A DNA stretch of 42,574 bases from Corallochytrium limacisporum (taxonomy: Eukaryota > Opisthokonta): positions 246,259-288,832 of the forward strand of contig PDIP01000039.1 of NCBI GenBank assembly GCA_002811645.1. The letters run 5' to 3'. Every line of letters starts with the position of its first letter. Positions within the stretch are counted from its first letter, which is position 1. Shown here in pieces: positions 27,777-38,708 of this stretch. The notes under the pieces are model-generated. The model made no database searches. It was not told where the DNA came from and worked only from the letters and a program-made list of their open reading frames with translations. The position numbers and the translations under genes are program-made.

Positions 27777-28402
27777 CCTGGTCTAGTCATCTCTACTATC
27801 GCTACAAGGGGTTTTACAATCTATACTCACACCTACCATCATGTGGACCGCAAATAGGAATCCCATTGAACTATACGAACAGCATACAAATCTTAGCAAA
27901 CAGGTGTACAACCCCGGAGGAGCACGTTTGATTTGCAAGGCCTGAAGTACCTCCGCCTCTACCCTCGTGACGAGCAGCAAGGGTCCCCCCAGAATGAGAC
28001 CCGCTGACTTCCGGTCGTTCGCGCCACTCACTCAGTTTCCCCCACTCGTCCGTGCTCCGGGGCCTAATTAGTTTCTTTGTACCAACTGATTCCTCGGGGT
28101 CGGGTCACCCGGGCTCCGCGGCCGGGGAGCCCATAGAAAAGATGGCAGCACCGCGTAGAACGCGCCCTCCTGATACGCGCGACGTAGTGTCCGCGGCGAT
28201 GCGCGTGGGCGGCACACTCGGTCAATGAGTTCACCTGAGCCTCTTTCGTAAATCAACGCAGGTGTTCGTCTTACATGGTGTCATGAAAGAAAAGCTATTT
28301 CGTGCTGGATCCATTCTGAACCCTTCATTCAGCTGTGATTGGAGCCTGCATGACGTTGTCAGTTTGCCTTGACTAGAGGAAGCACTCACTTGATACCTCA
28401 CC
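27777..28402. promoter_or_regulatory. divergent promoter region, topoisomerase / candidate selenoprotein
   Basis: This 626-bp gap separates head-to-head genes. A GC-rich core at about 27970-28215 contains an inverted repeat at 28111-28132 (arms GGGCTCC/GGAGCCC). No coding region is recognised. Confidence 0.45.
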
Positions 28403-29122
28403 ATGACGCCGCATGAGCAGTCACCACTGCTCGTCAGCCAGAGGGAGTCACCAACAGAGCGCTACGGTACACAAACATGGGAAGAGGACTATGATGGAGC
28501 AAAATTCACTCGTCACAGCGTTAATCACATCCCAAAGGCGGACAGCGACGAAAAGGGAATTTGGATGAGTCTTTTCACCATCTGCATCTCCCTTCCAGCA
28601 CTGGTGGGCAGCTGATGCTGGCCGCTGCTTGTGGCAGGTCTTCTCGGCGTGGCCGCCTCTGAAGCAGCTCGGGCTTTCGCCCATACAATTTCCTTTGGCA
28701 TAACCCTCGCGATCATGACCAATCTGGCGCAGTATTCTCTGCACAAGTGCTCCAGCTCACGGGGTCACTATAAGACCCACTGGCAACGATGGGGTCCTGC
28801 ATACTTGGTATGCATGGCTGTACCGCTGGTCATGGCTGATCTCATACGGCATGTCTTGCTGGACGCCGGAATGTGGACCAAGGGCGCCGGCATGTACCGT
28901 CCAGGCTGCAGTGGATCCAACTTTAAATGCTTGAGCGTGACCGGCTGGTTGTTCACCATTGTGTTCACCTACTTGGGCTTCGCCGTGCTTATGGCTGGCA
29001 TGATCTGGAGTGCCAATGTGGTCCCAAAAGTCAAAGCTGCGTGGAAACAGCTGAGAGGCCGCACGTCCGCGGGAAGTGGGCCGTCCACTTCCGGTTCGGA
29101 ACGTGACGTGGAGCGTCAGTAA
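28403..29122 (+). CDS. four-TM protein with in-frame TGA, candidate selenoprotein
   Basis: The frame from the ATG at 28403 runs to a TAA at 29120-29122, with one TGA at 28613-28615 (codon 71). Read as selenocysteine it gives 239 residues. A polar N-terminus comes first (1-52). TM1 (about 53-83) contains SLPALVGS-U71-CWPLLVAGL, so Sec would be followed directly by Cys72. TM2 (about 93-112), TM3 (WGPAYLVCMAVPLVMADL) and TM4 (WLFTIVFTYLGFAVLMAG) follow, then a basic Ser-rich tail. The hydrophobic helix continues without break across the TGA in the same frame. The nearest GT-AG pair spanning it (28604-28637) is 34 nt, would shift the frame, and is too short for an intron. A SECIS-like hairpin follows the stop. 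I do not recognise the family. Alternatives are readthrough, a sequencing error or a recent pseudogene. Confidence 0.62.
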
Positions 29123-29491
29123 GGTTGACGCTACCCGACATAATCTGGTAATTTCTTATCTGAATCCATGGATGCCAGCCGACACTGAAGCACTCTGGAG
29201 GCTTACGCCGAGCTTCTCGAATAGTGTACGTTGATCGGAAGCTTCCTGTACAGCGCTCGTTCTCATTGGCTTTCGACAGCCTTTGAACATGACGGTGGGA
29301 ATGAGAATCTGCATTTGCAAACGTCGCAACAGTTCATTTCAACACCCGAGATCGAGAACGCGTTTGAAATCACAGGAACGTGGTGAAGATTCCAGACAAA
29401 GAATACTGGACCATCGAAATACATTCGTAACTTTGTTTTGAAACACTACAAAAATTAGATTTCGAGTTTCTAAGTTTGGTAACTTTAATGA
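29123..29491. other. 3' region between convergent genes, SECIS-like hairpin inside
   Basis: A 369-bp gap between the candidate selenoprotein gene and the end of METAP2, longer than most tail-to-tail gaps here. It contains the hairpin at 29289-29351. The rest shows nothing recognisable and becomes AT-rich near METAP2. Confidence 0.55.
29289..29351 (+). promoter_or_regulatory. SECIS-like element (form II geometry)
   Basis: ATGA at 29289-29292 opposes CGAG at 29347-29350, which allows tandem G.A pairs (G29291-A29349 and A29292-G29348). Helix II follows: 29294-29297 with 29343-29346, then 29299-29305 with 29333-29340 (one bulged T, one G-U), about 11 bp. Then AAT (29306-29308) bulges on the 5' side, placing AA 13 nt after the ATGA. 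A top helix follows (29309-29311 with 29330-29332; 29315-29318 with 29326-29329) with the loop 29319-29325. This order (quartet, ~11 bp, unpaired AA, extra stem) is that of form-II SECIS elements. A lower helix I is not convincing. It lies 167 bp after the stop of the TGA-containing gene. Confidence 0.5.
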
Positions 29492-31568
<2,077 letters not shown>

Positions 31569-32018
31569 ATGGAATTTGAATGTGCAGCCATTATCGGACA
31601 GGCCAATGACCTGCTCTACCTGCGGGCACTCAAGAGGGATTCGGATCTACTGAACTACCACTTCATTGTACACACAGCCCTGGATGTGATCGAGGAAAAG
31701 CGCCGGGCAGCGGCGAAGGGATCGCAGAGCAATGATTCTTATCTAGGACTGCTTTATTCAACAGTGGAGTACTCGATCTATGGGTATTCAGCGCTCACCC
31801 ATATCAAATTCGTTGCAGTTGTATCAAAGAACGATGGTATGGCGCAGGAGGACGAGGTCACGATAAAGACATTCTTCAAAAATCTGCATCAATTGTACAT
31901 TCGGGTCTGTTACAATCCTTTCTACTTTCCGGGGGAAGCTATCAGATCCGAAAAGATAGATGAAGAAATGGATGAACTCATGTCACGGTACTCTCCAACG
32001 ACGCCGAGGAGCGCTTGA
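31569..32018 (+). CDS. TRAPPC2L: TRAPP complex subunit TRAPPC2L (Tca17)
   Basis: This sedlin-like longin-fold subunit of the TRAPP Rab-activating complexes works in ER-Golgi and Golgi traffic. The 149-residue product aligns along its whole length: IIGQANDLLYLRAL (first strand), FIVHTALDVIEEK, LGLLYSTVEYSIYGYSALTH, IKFVAVVSKN, VTIKTFFKNLHQLYIRVCYN and NPFYFPGEAI. These match the human order HTSLDVVDEK, LGLLYPTEDYKVYGY, KFVMVV and NPFYNPGD. The ATG at 31569 begins exactly before the first strand. An ATTAAA at about 32060 may be the poly(A) signal. Confidence 0.93.
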   Translation: MEFECAAIIGQANDLLYLRALKRDSDLLNYHFIVHTALDVIEEKRRAAAKGSQSNDSYLGLLYSTVEYSIYGYSALTHIKFVAVVSKNDGMAQEDEVTIKTFFKNLHQLYIRVCYNPFYFPGEAIRSEKIDEEMDELMSRYSPTTPRSA

Positions 32019-32183
32019 CCAAACTGAGTATTGTCAAGGGAGTACAATAGTACAGCACTATTAAAGTAAGGATTCAGTTTAAAACGAGGAAGAATTTCTG
32101 ACATACCAAGCAATTTATGTAATGTACATGACGATTCGTTACTTATGATTTGTTTGTTTTCCATAGTGATCCACACGAACACC

Positions 32184-32921
32184 TCACTGATCTCCACCTG
32201 GGGCACCGAATTGTGGTGCGGTACCGGAGCCACCGCCACGCCCTCCACGGGGAGCACCACGGCCTCTGAATCCACCACGACCCCGAGGTCCTCCTCGTCC
32301 GCCCCTATGATATGGTCCTCCACGACCACCACCGCGTCCTCCGCGCATTTTGAGTCCAGGAATGTTGGTCCGCTTTGGAGTTACCTTGATAGGACGGCCC
32401 TTGAAGATTGAACCGTTCATTTCACAAGCAATGTCGACCGAAGATTCGGAGGCGAACTCAATGTAAGCCATTCCCTTTGGTCTTCCAGTGAAGTGGTCGG
32501 TGAGCAACGTCACGCGTTTGATTGCTCCCGAACTGCTGAAGTGCGCCTGCAATTCCTCTGCGCTGCTGCTCCAGTCAACATTCGACACAAATACCGACCG
32601 CGAGTCGATCAGGGCTTTGTCTTCTGGTCCCAGCATGCCTGCCGCAGAAGAGGCTGCGTAGGTCTTTGAACCACCCTTGCTTGTAAGCTGAGTGTCCACT
32701 TCGCTCTGCATCTGCTTAAGCTTCGCGGCCTCTTCCTCCATTTCCTTCAGTTTCTGCTTCATTGCGCTAACTGCATCGGTCCCAGAAGCCGGTGCTGTTG
32801 ATGACTCTGTTGGCTTAGCATCCGAAGTCGGCACAGAGGCGGGTTTCGTACCCTTCGATGTCCCATCTTCCTTGGCCTCAAGTGCCGCCTCCATGGCAGC
32901 GAGTTCATCTTCAGCGCTCAT
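32184..32921 (-). CDS. PABPN1: nuclear poly(A)-binding protein (PABPN1/Pab2)
   Basis: PABPN1 coats nascent poly(A) tails in the nucleus and stimulates poly(A) polymerase. The 245-residue product (from the ATG at 32921) has the three expected parts. First is an acidic start (SAEDELAAMEAALEAKEDG) with a coiled coil (MKQKLKEMEEEAAKLKQMQ). Second is one RRM at about 115-190 with RNP2 SVFVSNVDW and RNP1 KGMAYIEFAS, ending in the family hallmark GRPIKVTPKRTNIPG. Third is a Gly/Arg-rich RGG tail (MRGGRGGGRGGPYHRGGRGG). An in-frame extension upstream would add residues unlike the family, so I prefer 32921. The gene is convergent with TRAPPC2L. Confidence 0.95.
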   Translation of the reverse strand: MSAEDELAAMEAALEAKEDGTSKGTKPASVPTSDAKPTESSTAPASGTDAVSAMKQKLKEMEEEAAKLKQMQSEVDTQLTSKGGSKTYAASSAAGMLGPEDKALIDSRSVFVSNVDWSSSAEELQAHFSSSGAIKRVTLLTDHFTGRPKGMAYIEFASESSVDIACEMNGSIFKGRPIKVTPKRTNIPGLKMRGGRGGGRGGPYHRGGRGGPRGRGGFRGRGAPRGGRGGGSGTAPQFGAPGGDQ

Positions 32922-33512
32922 GGTTGCGATTGTTGTGCTGTGTGCTGTTCCATATACTAATACTGGACCCTTGCCCTTGGGGCTCGTACGTTGTTCCCGC
33001 ATAAATACCTCCAAGACTTAGACAGCGGCTCCATAAGGTCTCAGCACTCTGGAAATAAGTTTGTGCATGGTGAACTGTGAAATTGGCCCTGGACCGCAGT
33101 GTCCAAGGCATAGTACTGAGCCCATTTCGCGAACCGCTTGCTGCAGTCGTAGTGGCGCGCAATTCAGCCCCTTTGACACCAATAGCGAAAGATCATGGAC
33201 TGGCAGCGGGAACAACTGGGGACTCACCCTCTAGGTATTTAAAATAGACTCCCATTTAGCACACATGGGGGGGGCAGTCCCTGATTCGAGAAATATTTTT
33301 ATATTACTCACCGGCCCAGGAAAAACCTGGTCCGTTCTATATTGTGTGATAGATCTCAGGTCGGAAAAGGCCCACTCTGATTTCCTCGGGATCCGGTGGT
33401 ATCCCCAATAGACTGTGCGATCGCCAATATGCGCACACAGCTGCAAGGTACAAATTGTATGTATGCCCAGATCTCTGAAGTGTCCGAAACAAAGAAGAAT
33501 AGTAGACCAACT
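32922..33512. promoter_or_regulatory. divergent upstream region, PABPN1 / MBL-fold gene
   Basis: A 591-bp gap between head-to-head genes. AT-rich TATA-like stretches occur near 33238-33248 and 33290-33310. No additional gene is seen. Confidence 0.45.
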
Positions 33513-34706
33513 ATGACCCTCCTTACAAACATCGGGCTGAGTCTCGCCCTGGTGGCGGGCCTTATCGCCATATCATTGCAGAACAACCTGGATCATCCTC
33601 TTCTGATGGCACTTACGCCTTTCCTTGTCCGGCAAGGTATGAAGACCAATGGTCGGAAGACAGTGTTCGGTGATCTTAGCCTCGTCAATGAGCTCGATCG
33701 CATGGTGGTTGTGATGACAGGCACAGGTACTCCGGCACCTGATCCAAACCGCGCCGCTCAAGGTATATCCGTGTTCGCCAACGGAGAGTACTTGCTGTTC
33801 GACACCGGCCCTGGTATAGCAGAGAATATGGCAACTCAAGGCATGCCACGTGGTTCACTGAGTCATGTTTTCTTCACACACTACCACAGCGACCACATCG
33901 GCGATTTCGGTGAGGTCATGACGCAATCTTGGATGTTCGGACGATCTGAGCCACTGCAAGTCCACGGTCCAACGGGTGCAAAGAACCTGGTGGATGGCTT
34001 TCTGCTAGCTTATTCCATGGATCAGGTTTATCGCACAGAACATCACACCTCAGAGGTCTTACCAAAGGCTGCGTGGGATGCAGTCGCTCACGAATTTGAA
34101 ATTCCCAAGGCCGAAGAATCTAGTAAACCGACTGATCCCGCCAAACTGTTCAGTGTGTACACGAAAGGTGACCTCACGGTTCAGGCTTTCCGTGTTCATC
34201 ATGAGCCTGTCAAACCCGCAGTTGGCTACAAGGTTACGTACAAGGGCCGGTCAGTGGTCATCGGCGGGGATTCCGTGATGACAATCGGACTTACGGAAGC
34301 CTGCAAAGATGCTGACGTTTGCATCCTGGATGGCATCCACCACAAGGTCGTTAAGGCTACTGCAGATGCCCTGATGCAGATGGAAGACTCTCAGCATCAA
34401 GTAGAGGTGCGTGGGAACGCCTCGTTCTCCCGGATGTCTCATATTCTGAGTGACATTCTGGACTACCATGCCGATGCTTTAGACCTTGTTGAGCTGGCCA
34501 AGGAATCCAGGCCAAGTATTCTGGTGCCAATCCACATGGTCCCAGCTCCGAATAATCCTTTAGTGAAGCGCATGCTGACCTCATGCTATCGTGAACCCAT
34601 CCCCGACGTCGAGGGCAAGCGCAAAACAGAGATCCGATTCGGTGAGGATGGCATGGCTTTGGTCCTACCAGTCGGCAGTATGAGAATCGGGGACAGGTCC
34701 TATTAG
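33513..34706 (+). CDS. membrane-anchored metallo-beta-lactamase-fold hydrolase
   Basis: The product (397 residues from the ATG at 33513; in-frame ATGs at 33429 and 33459 are alternatives) starts with a signal anchor (TNIGLSLALVAGLIAISL) and continues as an RNase Z/arylsulfatase-like MBL domain. Metal-site marks are VFFTHYHSDHIGDFGE, later VIGGDSVMT (bridging Asp) and VPIHMVP (last His). QSWMFGRSEPLQVHGPTGA and AYSMDQVYRTEHH closely follow the pattern I know from bacterial proteins of this group (SW-x-GR-x-x-PL-x-V-x-GP and YALDR-x-YRT-x-HH). This suggests bacterial ancestry or transfer. The substrate is unknown. The anchor would place the domain in the lumen or outside the cell. Confidence 0.82.
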   Translation: MTLLTNIGLSLALVAGLIAISLQNNLDHPLLMALTPFLVRQGMKTNGRKTVFGDLSLVNELDRMVVVMTGTGTPAPDPNRAAQGISVFANGEYLLFDTGPGIAENMATQGMPRGSLSHVFFTHYHSDHIGDFGEVMTQSWMFGRSEPLQVHGPTGAKNLVDGFLLAYSMDQVYRTEHHTSEVLPKAAWDAVAHEFEIPKAEESSKPTDPAKLFSVYTKGDLTVQAFRVHHEPVKPAVGYKVTYKGRSVVIGGDSVMTIGLTEACKDADVCILDGIHHKVVKATADALMQMEDSQHQVEVRGNASFSRMSHILSDILDYHADALDLVELAKESRPSILVPIHMVPAPNNPLVKRMLTSCYREPIPDVEGKRKTEIRFGEDGMALVLPVGSMRIGDRSY

Positions 34707-35233
34707 AAGCATCCTAGATATACGTCGAACATGATGTCGACATATGCATTGACATACATCACATATACTGAAACCAAACCATGATTTTCTAGATCTATAC
34801 GCATGTTACATTTCAAGATGCTTTGAGGACTGGCGAAAACTCACACCAAACTGAAGCCCTCCCCCTTTTGTATCACACCCACCCAACTTTGGTCTCGTCC
34901 CCCCCTCCCTTCCCCAAGGTGGGTCGCGTGGCTGTCGCCGCCCAGGGAGTGTGCGCGAGGTGGTGGGTTTCTGGGCAGCCACGGACACGGTCCCTGCTTC
35001 TTCGTTTTCTACCCTTTGTACCTGTCGCTGAAAAGGTAGATATTGAGCTGATCTATTGCAAGTTTGGACATACTTGTCAGATACAGAGGACCAAGAAATA
35101 TAAAGAAAATTAGTAGGAAGCTGACACAGCCATGTGGAGCATAGTCGTCAGAGTTCACTCTCGCTAGAACTTAGCACACAAAGCGTTCGAAGCAAGCATA
35201 CTTGTAATCAAAACAAGTTCACAATAGAATATC
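34707..35233. promoter_or_regulatory. EFG1 upstream region
   Basis: A 527-bp gap between two rightward genes. It has a C-rich tract at about 34850-34920 and a GC-rich patch to about 34990. No gene is seen. Confidence 0.45.
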
Positions 35234-36148
35234 ATGGGAAAGCAGTCGACGAAGAGCAAGATCCGTGGACTGGAGCGCCTGCTCAAAAACAAAGGCAACG
35301 ATCTACCCGCAGTGGTGCGCACCTCGAAAGAACGCGAACTCGAGGCCTTGCGTGACTCACTGAAGGACAAGAAAAAGGAAGATCAGGTTCGCAAGCAAGC
35401 CAAAAAGTATCGCGGTGTCCGTTTCTTTGAACGTAGGAAAGCTACTCGAAAATTGGGCAAAGCCCGTGCGGCATTGAAGAAGGCTGGGGATGAACCATCT
35501 CCGCATTTGAAGAACACTGAATTGGAAGCCTTGAAGGATCTCTGTTACATTTTGCACTACCCCTCAGAAGTGCCGTACGTCTCGCTCTACGTTGACAACA
35601 CTAAGGATCCTGTGGCAGAAAAGAGACGAATTGACCTCCGGAACGAATTATGGAGCAGGCACAAAGAGGCAGCGATTCTGCAGGTGGCGCAGCAGGCCCA
35701 AGACTTCCAGAAACGCCAGGAGAGACTGAAACAATTCGGTCAACCACACAAGAACAACAAAACGAAGGTTGACCATGACGATGAACATGGTCTCATCGAT
35801 GACGAGAAAGAACAGTCGGGCGAGGGTGGGCATGCCGGAAGCGAGGACGAGGCCGAAAAGCAACCCGATGTGCGGAATCTGAGCAAACGACAGCGCAAGG
35901 AGAAAGCTAAACAATTGACGCTCCTGCGCACTGCCCAGAACACAGCAGCACGTGTCCGCAGTGGCGGTCTTGGACGGCTGAACCGGGTCTATCAGGACAG
36001 AAAGACTGGAAGCCAGACCGATAGTCGCAAAAATGACGGTAGTCGTGGCGACCATGACGATGGCTACGATGGTGAGGATGCCATGGAAGGCGACATTATT
36101 GAGGACCGTGTCGGCCTAGATGGTGATGATTTCTTCAAAATGAAGTAG
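35234..36148 (+). CDS. EFG1: rRNA-processing protein EFG1
   Basis: Efg1 is a nucleolar factor for early 18S rRNA maturation in the small-subunit processome. The 304-residue product matches it through SKIRGLERLLKNKGNDLPA at the start, then AKKYRGVRFFERRKATRKLG, LCYILHYPSEVPYVSLYVD and a basic coiled coil. These are the blocks of the Efg1 domain (residues about 8-165). The remaining tail is charged, with acidic patches and a basic KRQRKEKAK segment, suitable for nucleolar targeting. The ATG at 35234 is the first in frame and lies directly before the domain. Confidence 0.9.
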   Translation: MGKQSTKSKIRGLERLLKNKGNDLPAVVRTSKERELEALRDSLKDKKKEDQVRKQAKKYRGVRFFERRKATRKLGKARAALKKAGDEPSPHLKNTELEALKDLCYILHYPSEVPYVSLYVDNTKDPVAEKRRIDLRNELWSRHKEAAILQVAQQAQDFQKRQERLKQFGQPHKNNKTKVDHDDEHGLIDDEKEQSGEGGHAGSEDEAEKQPDVRNLSKRQRKEKAKQLTLLRTAQNTAARVRSGGLGRLNRVYQDRKTGSQTDSRKNDGSRGDHDDGYDGEDAMEGDIIEDRVGLDGDDFFKMK

Positions 36149-36271
36149 ACGAGGAAAGAAAATGCTATCAAAACAGACTAAAAGTAAAGAAGGTTTATGT
36201 AAGCCATTTGTGGCTTAGGATAGTACGCTAGTTCTTTTCCAGGTGTCCTGAATCCGAATCGGGCCGCATCA

Positions 36272-37168
36272 TCACTGGTGCAGAGCCGCTAGTTTCTGGT
36301 GAAACGTGGTTGTCTCGCCTGGTTTGACGACCTTCTTTCCCACTACAAGGCCGGGCTCAACACAGACCATGGTCTTGTATTCTTCGTCTCCGAAATCGCC
36401 CATATCCTTCGCCCCTTTGATCCAGGGGTTCCATACGACAGTATCCGGCAAACCGTCCAGTTTGTCGATCCTGACTCCCACCACGGATCCATTACCTCCC
36501 CCATACTTCACAACATGCAATTTTGACGCTGTCGATTTGTGCACGGCATCAGTGGGTCCTGCAACGCCAAACCCATTTCCCCTGTCATTCACACGGATCT
36601 TCTCTTTGAACTCGTCGGTCTTGTCAAAGAAGCTATCACCCGCGAAGCCCTGCACAATCAGGTCTTCCACACTTGGTAGTTGGAAGTAGTTGTGGAAGAG
36701 AGCTTGCATTTGAAACTCCTCATCTCCGGTGTTGGTGACATCCATCTTCATGTCCAGAGCGAAGGTAGCATCGTCCAGAGAGATGATGAGGTTCAACAAG
36801 AAACTGTGGGGCCACATCCCCCGGGTTGCTGCGTTGTCCTTCAGTGTAAAGCGATAAGAGGAATGACTATTGGTGGCCTCTGACACCCAGTGGGATGTTC
36901 TTGCGAAGCCATGCTGTGGGCGGCCATTATCCCATGGTCCGAACTGTGGGAAAACGATCGGGATGCCCCCACGAATTGCTTTTTTGTGGTCAAACTTAGA
37001 ATCTTTGGACGTCATGATCAGCTCCTGACCGTTCACTTTCCAAGACGTCAGGCAACCCCCGAAGAGATTCACTGTGAAGGATTGCTTACCTTGATCACCG
37101 GTGACCTCCACGACAGTGTTGTTCACTCCGTCTCCGAGATCGACAGTCTTTACAACAGGTGCTGTCAT
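36272..37168 (-). CDS. glucose-6-phosphate 1-epimerase (hexose-6-phosphate mutarotase)
   Basis: This galactose-mutarotase-fold enzyme interconverts alpha and beta hexose-6-phosphates. From the ATG at 37168 it has 298 residues, almost exactly the length of yeast YMR099C (297). Marks include FGGCLTSWKVNGQELIMTS, KAIRGGIPIVFPQFGPW (phosphate-contact Arg and Gly), QHGFARTSHW with the first catalytic His, QALFHNYFQLP with the second His, and VVWNPWIKGAKDMGDFG then MVCVEPG with the catalytic Glu. The frame stays open upstream but has no ATG there. The gene ends 123 bp from EFG1, tail to tail. Confidence 0.93.
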   Translation of the reverse strand: MTAPVVKTVDLGDGVNNTVVEVTGDQGKQSFTVNLFGGCLTSWKVNGQELIMTSKDSKFDHKKAIRGGIPIVFPQFGPWDNGRPQHGFARTSHWVSEATNSHSSYRFTLKDNAATRGMWPHSFLLNLIISLDDATFALDMKMDVTNTGDEEFQMQALFHNYFQLPSVEDLIVQGFAGDSFFDKTDEFKEKIRVNDRGNGFGVAGPTDAVHKSTASKLHVVKYGGGNGSVVGVRIDKLDGLPDTVVWNPWIKGAKDMGDFGDEEYKTMVCVEPGLVVGKKVVKPGETTTFHQKLAALHQ

Positions 37169-38161
37169 GGTTCTTAGACGAAAATTCTCACCAAAAAAAC
37201 CCGGATCAAAATGGTGCACAGTGTAGAGCAACACAATTACCAGCACCAAAAGCTGAATTTGTTTTCTCGCGGCAATGGCTGCTTCTGGAATTTGTGCAAG
37301 AGAGGGCTGCTCAACTTGCGCCTCCCTTCACTTACTTATGGTTCGATCAAAAGTACCTTCACAGGTTCATCAACAGAGGTCAGTGTACAATTTGTAGTCG
37401 GTATAGAAGTTAATAGTAACCCAATAATGACTCATGCCTTTTCTATGTTCCGTATTTACGCAACTTCGCACCCGAAAGACAGGGTTAAGGAGAAAGTCCA
37501 TACCACTACCAATGCTCATTCCATTCCTATCTTAACCCATTTAAGAATCCTAAAGTGGCAACGGTGCTGTGTTGGCCTTATCAGGAAACAATGAGTAGGC
37601 ACGAGAACATCAGCGGGCATCAAAAGTCACGGAGTACAAGGAATCTAAAGTGATCGGACAAGTCCGAGGAACTTGACCTGAGGCACCACTTCCAAGCCAC
37701 TCCTGCCCCAAATTCTGAAAATGCGAGTCTCTTCAGTGTATTTCCTCTTTTGTTGTTGCGAAAGGGACAACCTTTCAGTCTGTATTGGGGGCCTATTTTC
37801 ACTTTGGCTGAGAGGGCGGGCGCACACAAGACGGTCAAAAAAGCCAGTCGCTTGTTCGACGCGCGGATTGGCGGGGAGGCAGGCGTTCCGTACGGTCACC
37901 CCGCGAGGTCGGGACACCTGACTCGGCGTTTTCTTTTGTTTGCCGGCGCTGCATGTTCTTTAGCTTGTATGCGTCATTACGCTTCTGCTCTAATTGTCAG
38001 GTCTCCAATTGGATATTGTGTATTAGTGCGACTTGTGCCCTATTTGAGACATACCCAGAGCAGAAGAATATGGTTTGAGGCGGATCGAGGCGAGAATTGG
38101 TGGAAAGAGTGGTGAGTGTCGATCCAGAACGCTAGCTTAGGAACTGAAACAAATAGTGATC
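37169..38161. promoter_or_regulatory. divergent upstream region, mutarotase / prefoldin 1
   Basis: This 993-bp gap separates head-to-head genes. Frames inside are unremarkable. A GTAAGT donor on the - strand near 37335 followed by CCAG/CAG acceptors could mark a 5' UTR intron of the mutarotase gene. No additional gene is seen. Confidence 0.45.
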
Positions 38162-38533
38162 ATGCCTTCTGAGGAAGCAGTAAAGGAAGCGCAGAATCAA
38201 ATGTATGAGATTCAAACGCGCATGGTACAGATCCAGTCGGACCTGGAAGCTCACAAGTCTACTATGGATGAGTACAATCGTGAGCAGAAGCGACTCGACC
38301 TCAGTGTCAGTGAAGCGGAGTCCGTGACCGGAGACAACAAGACATACCTCAGCGTGGGACGAATTTTCCTGAACCAAACTGTGCCGGAGATCAAAGATCA
38401 TCTACAGAAGGAGAAATCCGACATTGAAGAGCAAAAGAAGGCTACCCAGGCAAAGATTCAGTACTCTGAACGTCAACTCAAGGACGAGGAGGATCAGCTT
38501 AAGGATATCTTTGACAGCCTCAAGTCTGTCTGA
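38162..38533 (+). CDS. PFDN1: prefoldin subunit 1
   Basis: Prefoldin passes unfolded actin and tubulin to the CCT chaperonin. The 123-residue product has the beta-type prefoldin layout. A first helix (EAVKEAQNQMYEIQTRMVQI) opens the coiled coil. A short hairpin follows near residues 60-75 (NKTYLSVGRIFLNQ, compare the family's Y-x-x-VGR-x-F). A second helix closes it (IEEQKKATQAKIQYSERQLK). The Y-x-x-VGRxF pattern distinguishes subunit 1 from 2 and 6. The ATG at 38162 is chosen; an upstream GTG would only add two residues. Confidence 0.9.
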   Translation: MPSEEAVKEAQNQMYEIQTRMVQIQSDLEAHKSTMDEYNREQKRLDLSVSEAESVTGDNKTYLSVGRIFLNQTVPEIKDHLQKEKSDIEEQKKATQAKIQYSERQLKDEEDQLKDIFDSLKSV

Positions 38534-38708
38534 AGTCGGGTGGGTACCGGCATAATATCAAGGGCGAGGCAGACTAATACCGTGAGTAAAACGGCAAACT
38601 ATGTACAATCTCCATACATTAATTTCGTAATATCAACAATTGCACATACTTAACAAGCGAACGCTACTATATTAGGGTAACTATCTTCCATTTCTCAATG
38701 AAAACCGT

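Noticed and set aside
28604-28637. Possible intron removing the TGA in the four-TM gene
   Set aside because: Only 34 nt, not a multiple of three, so it would break the downstream frame that encodes the clear TM2-TM4 part. It has no branch site or pyrimidine tract like the real introns at 17604-17702 and 17961-18053.
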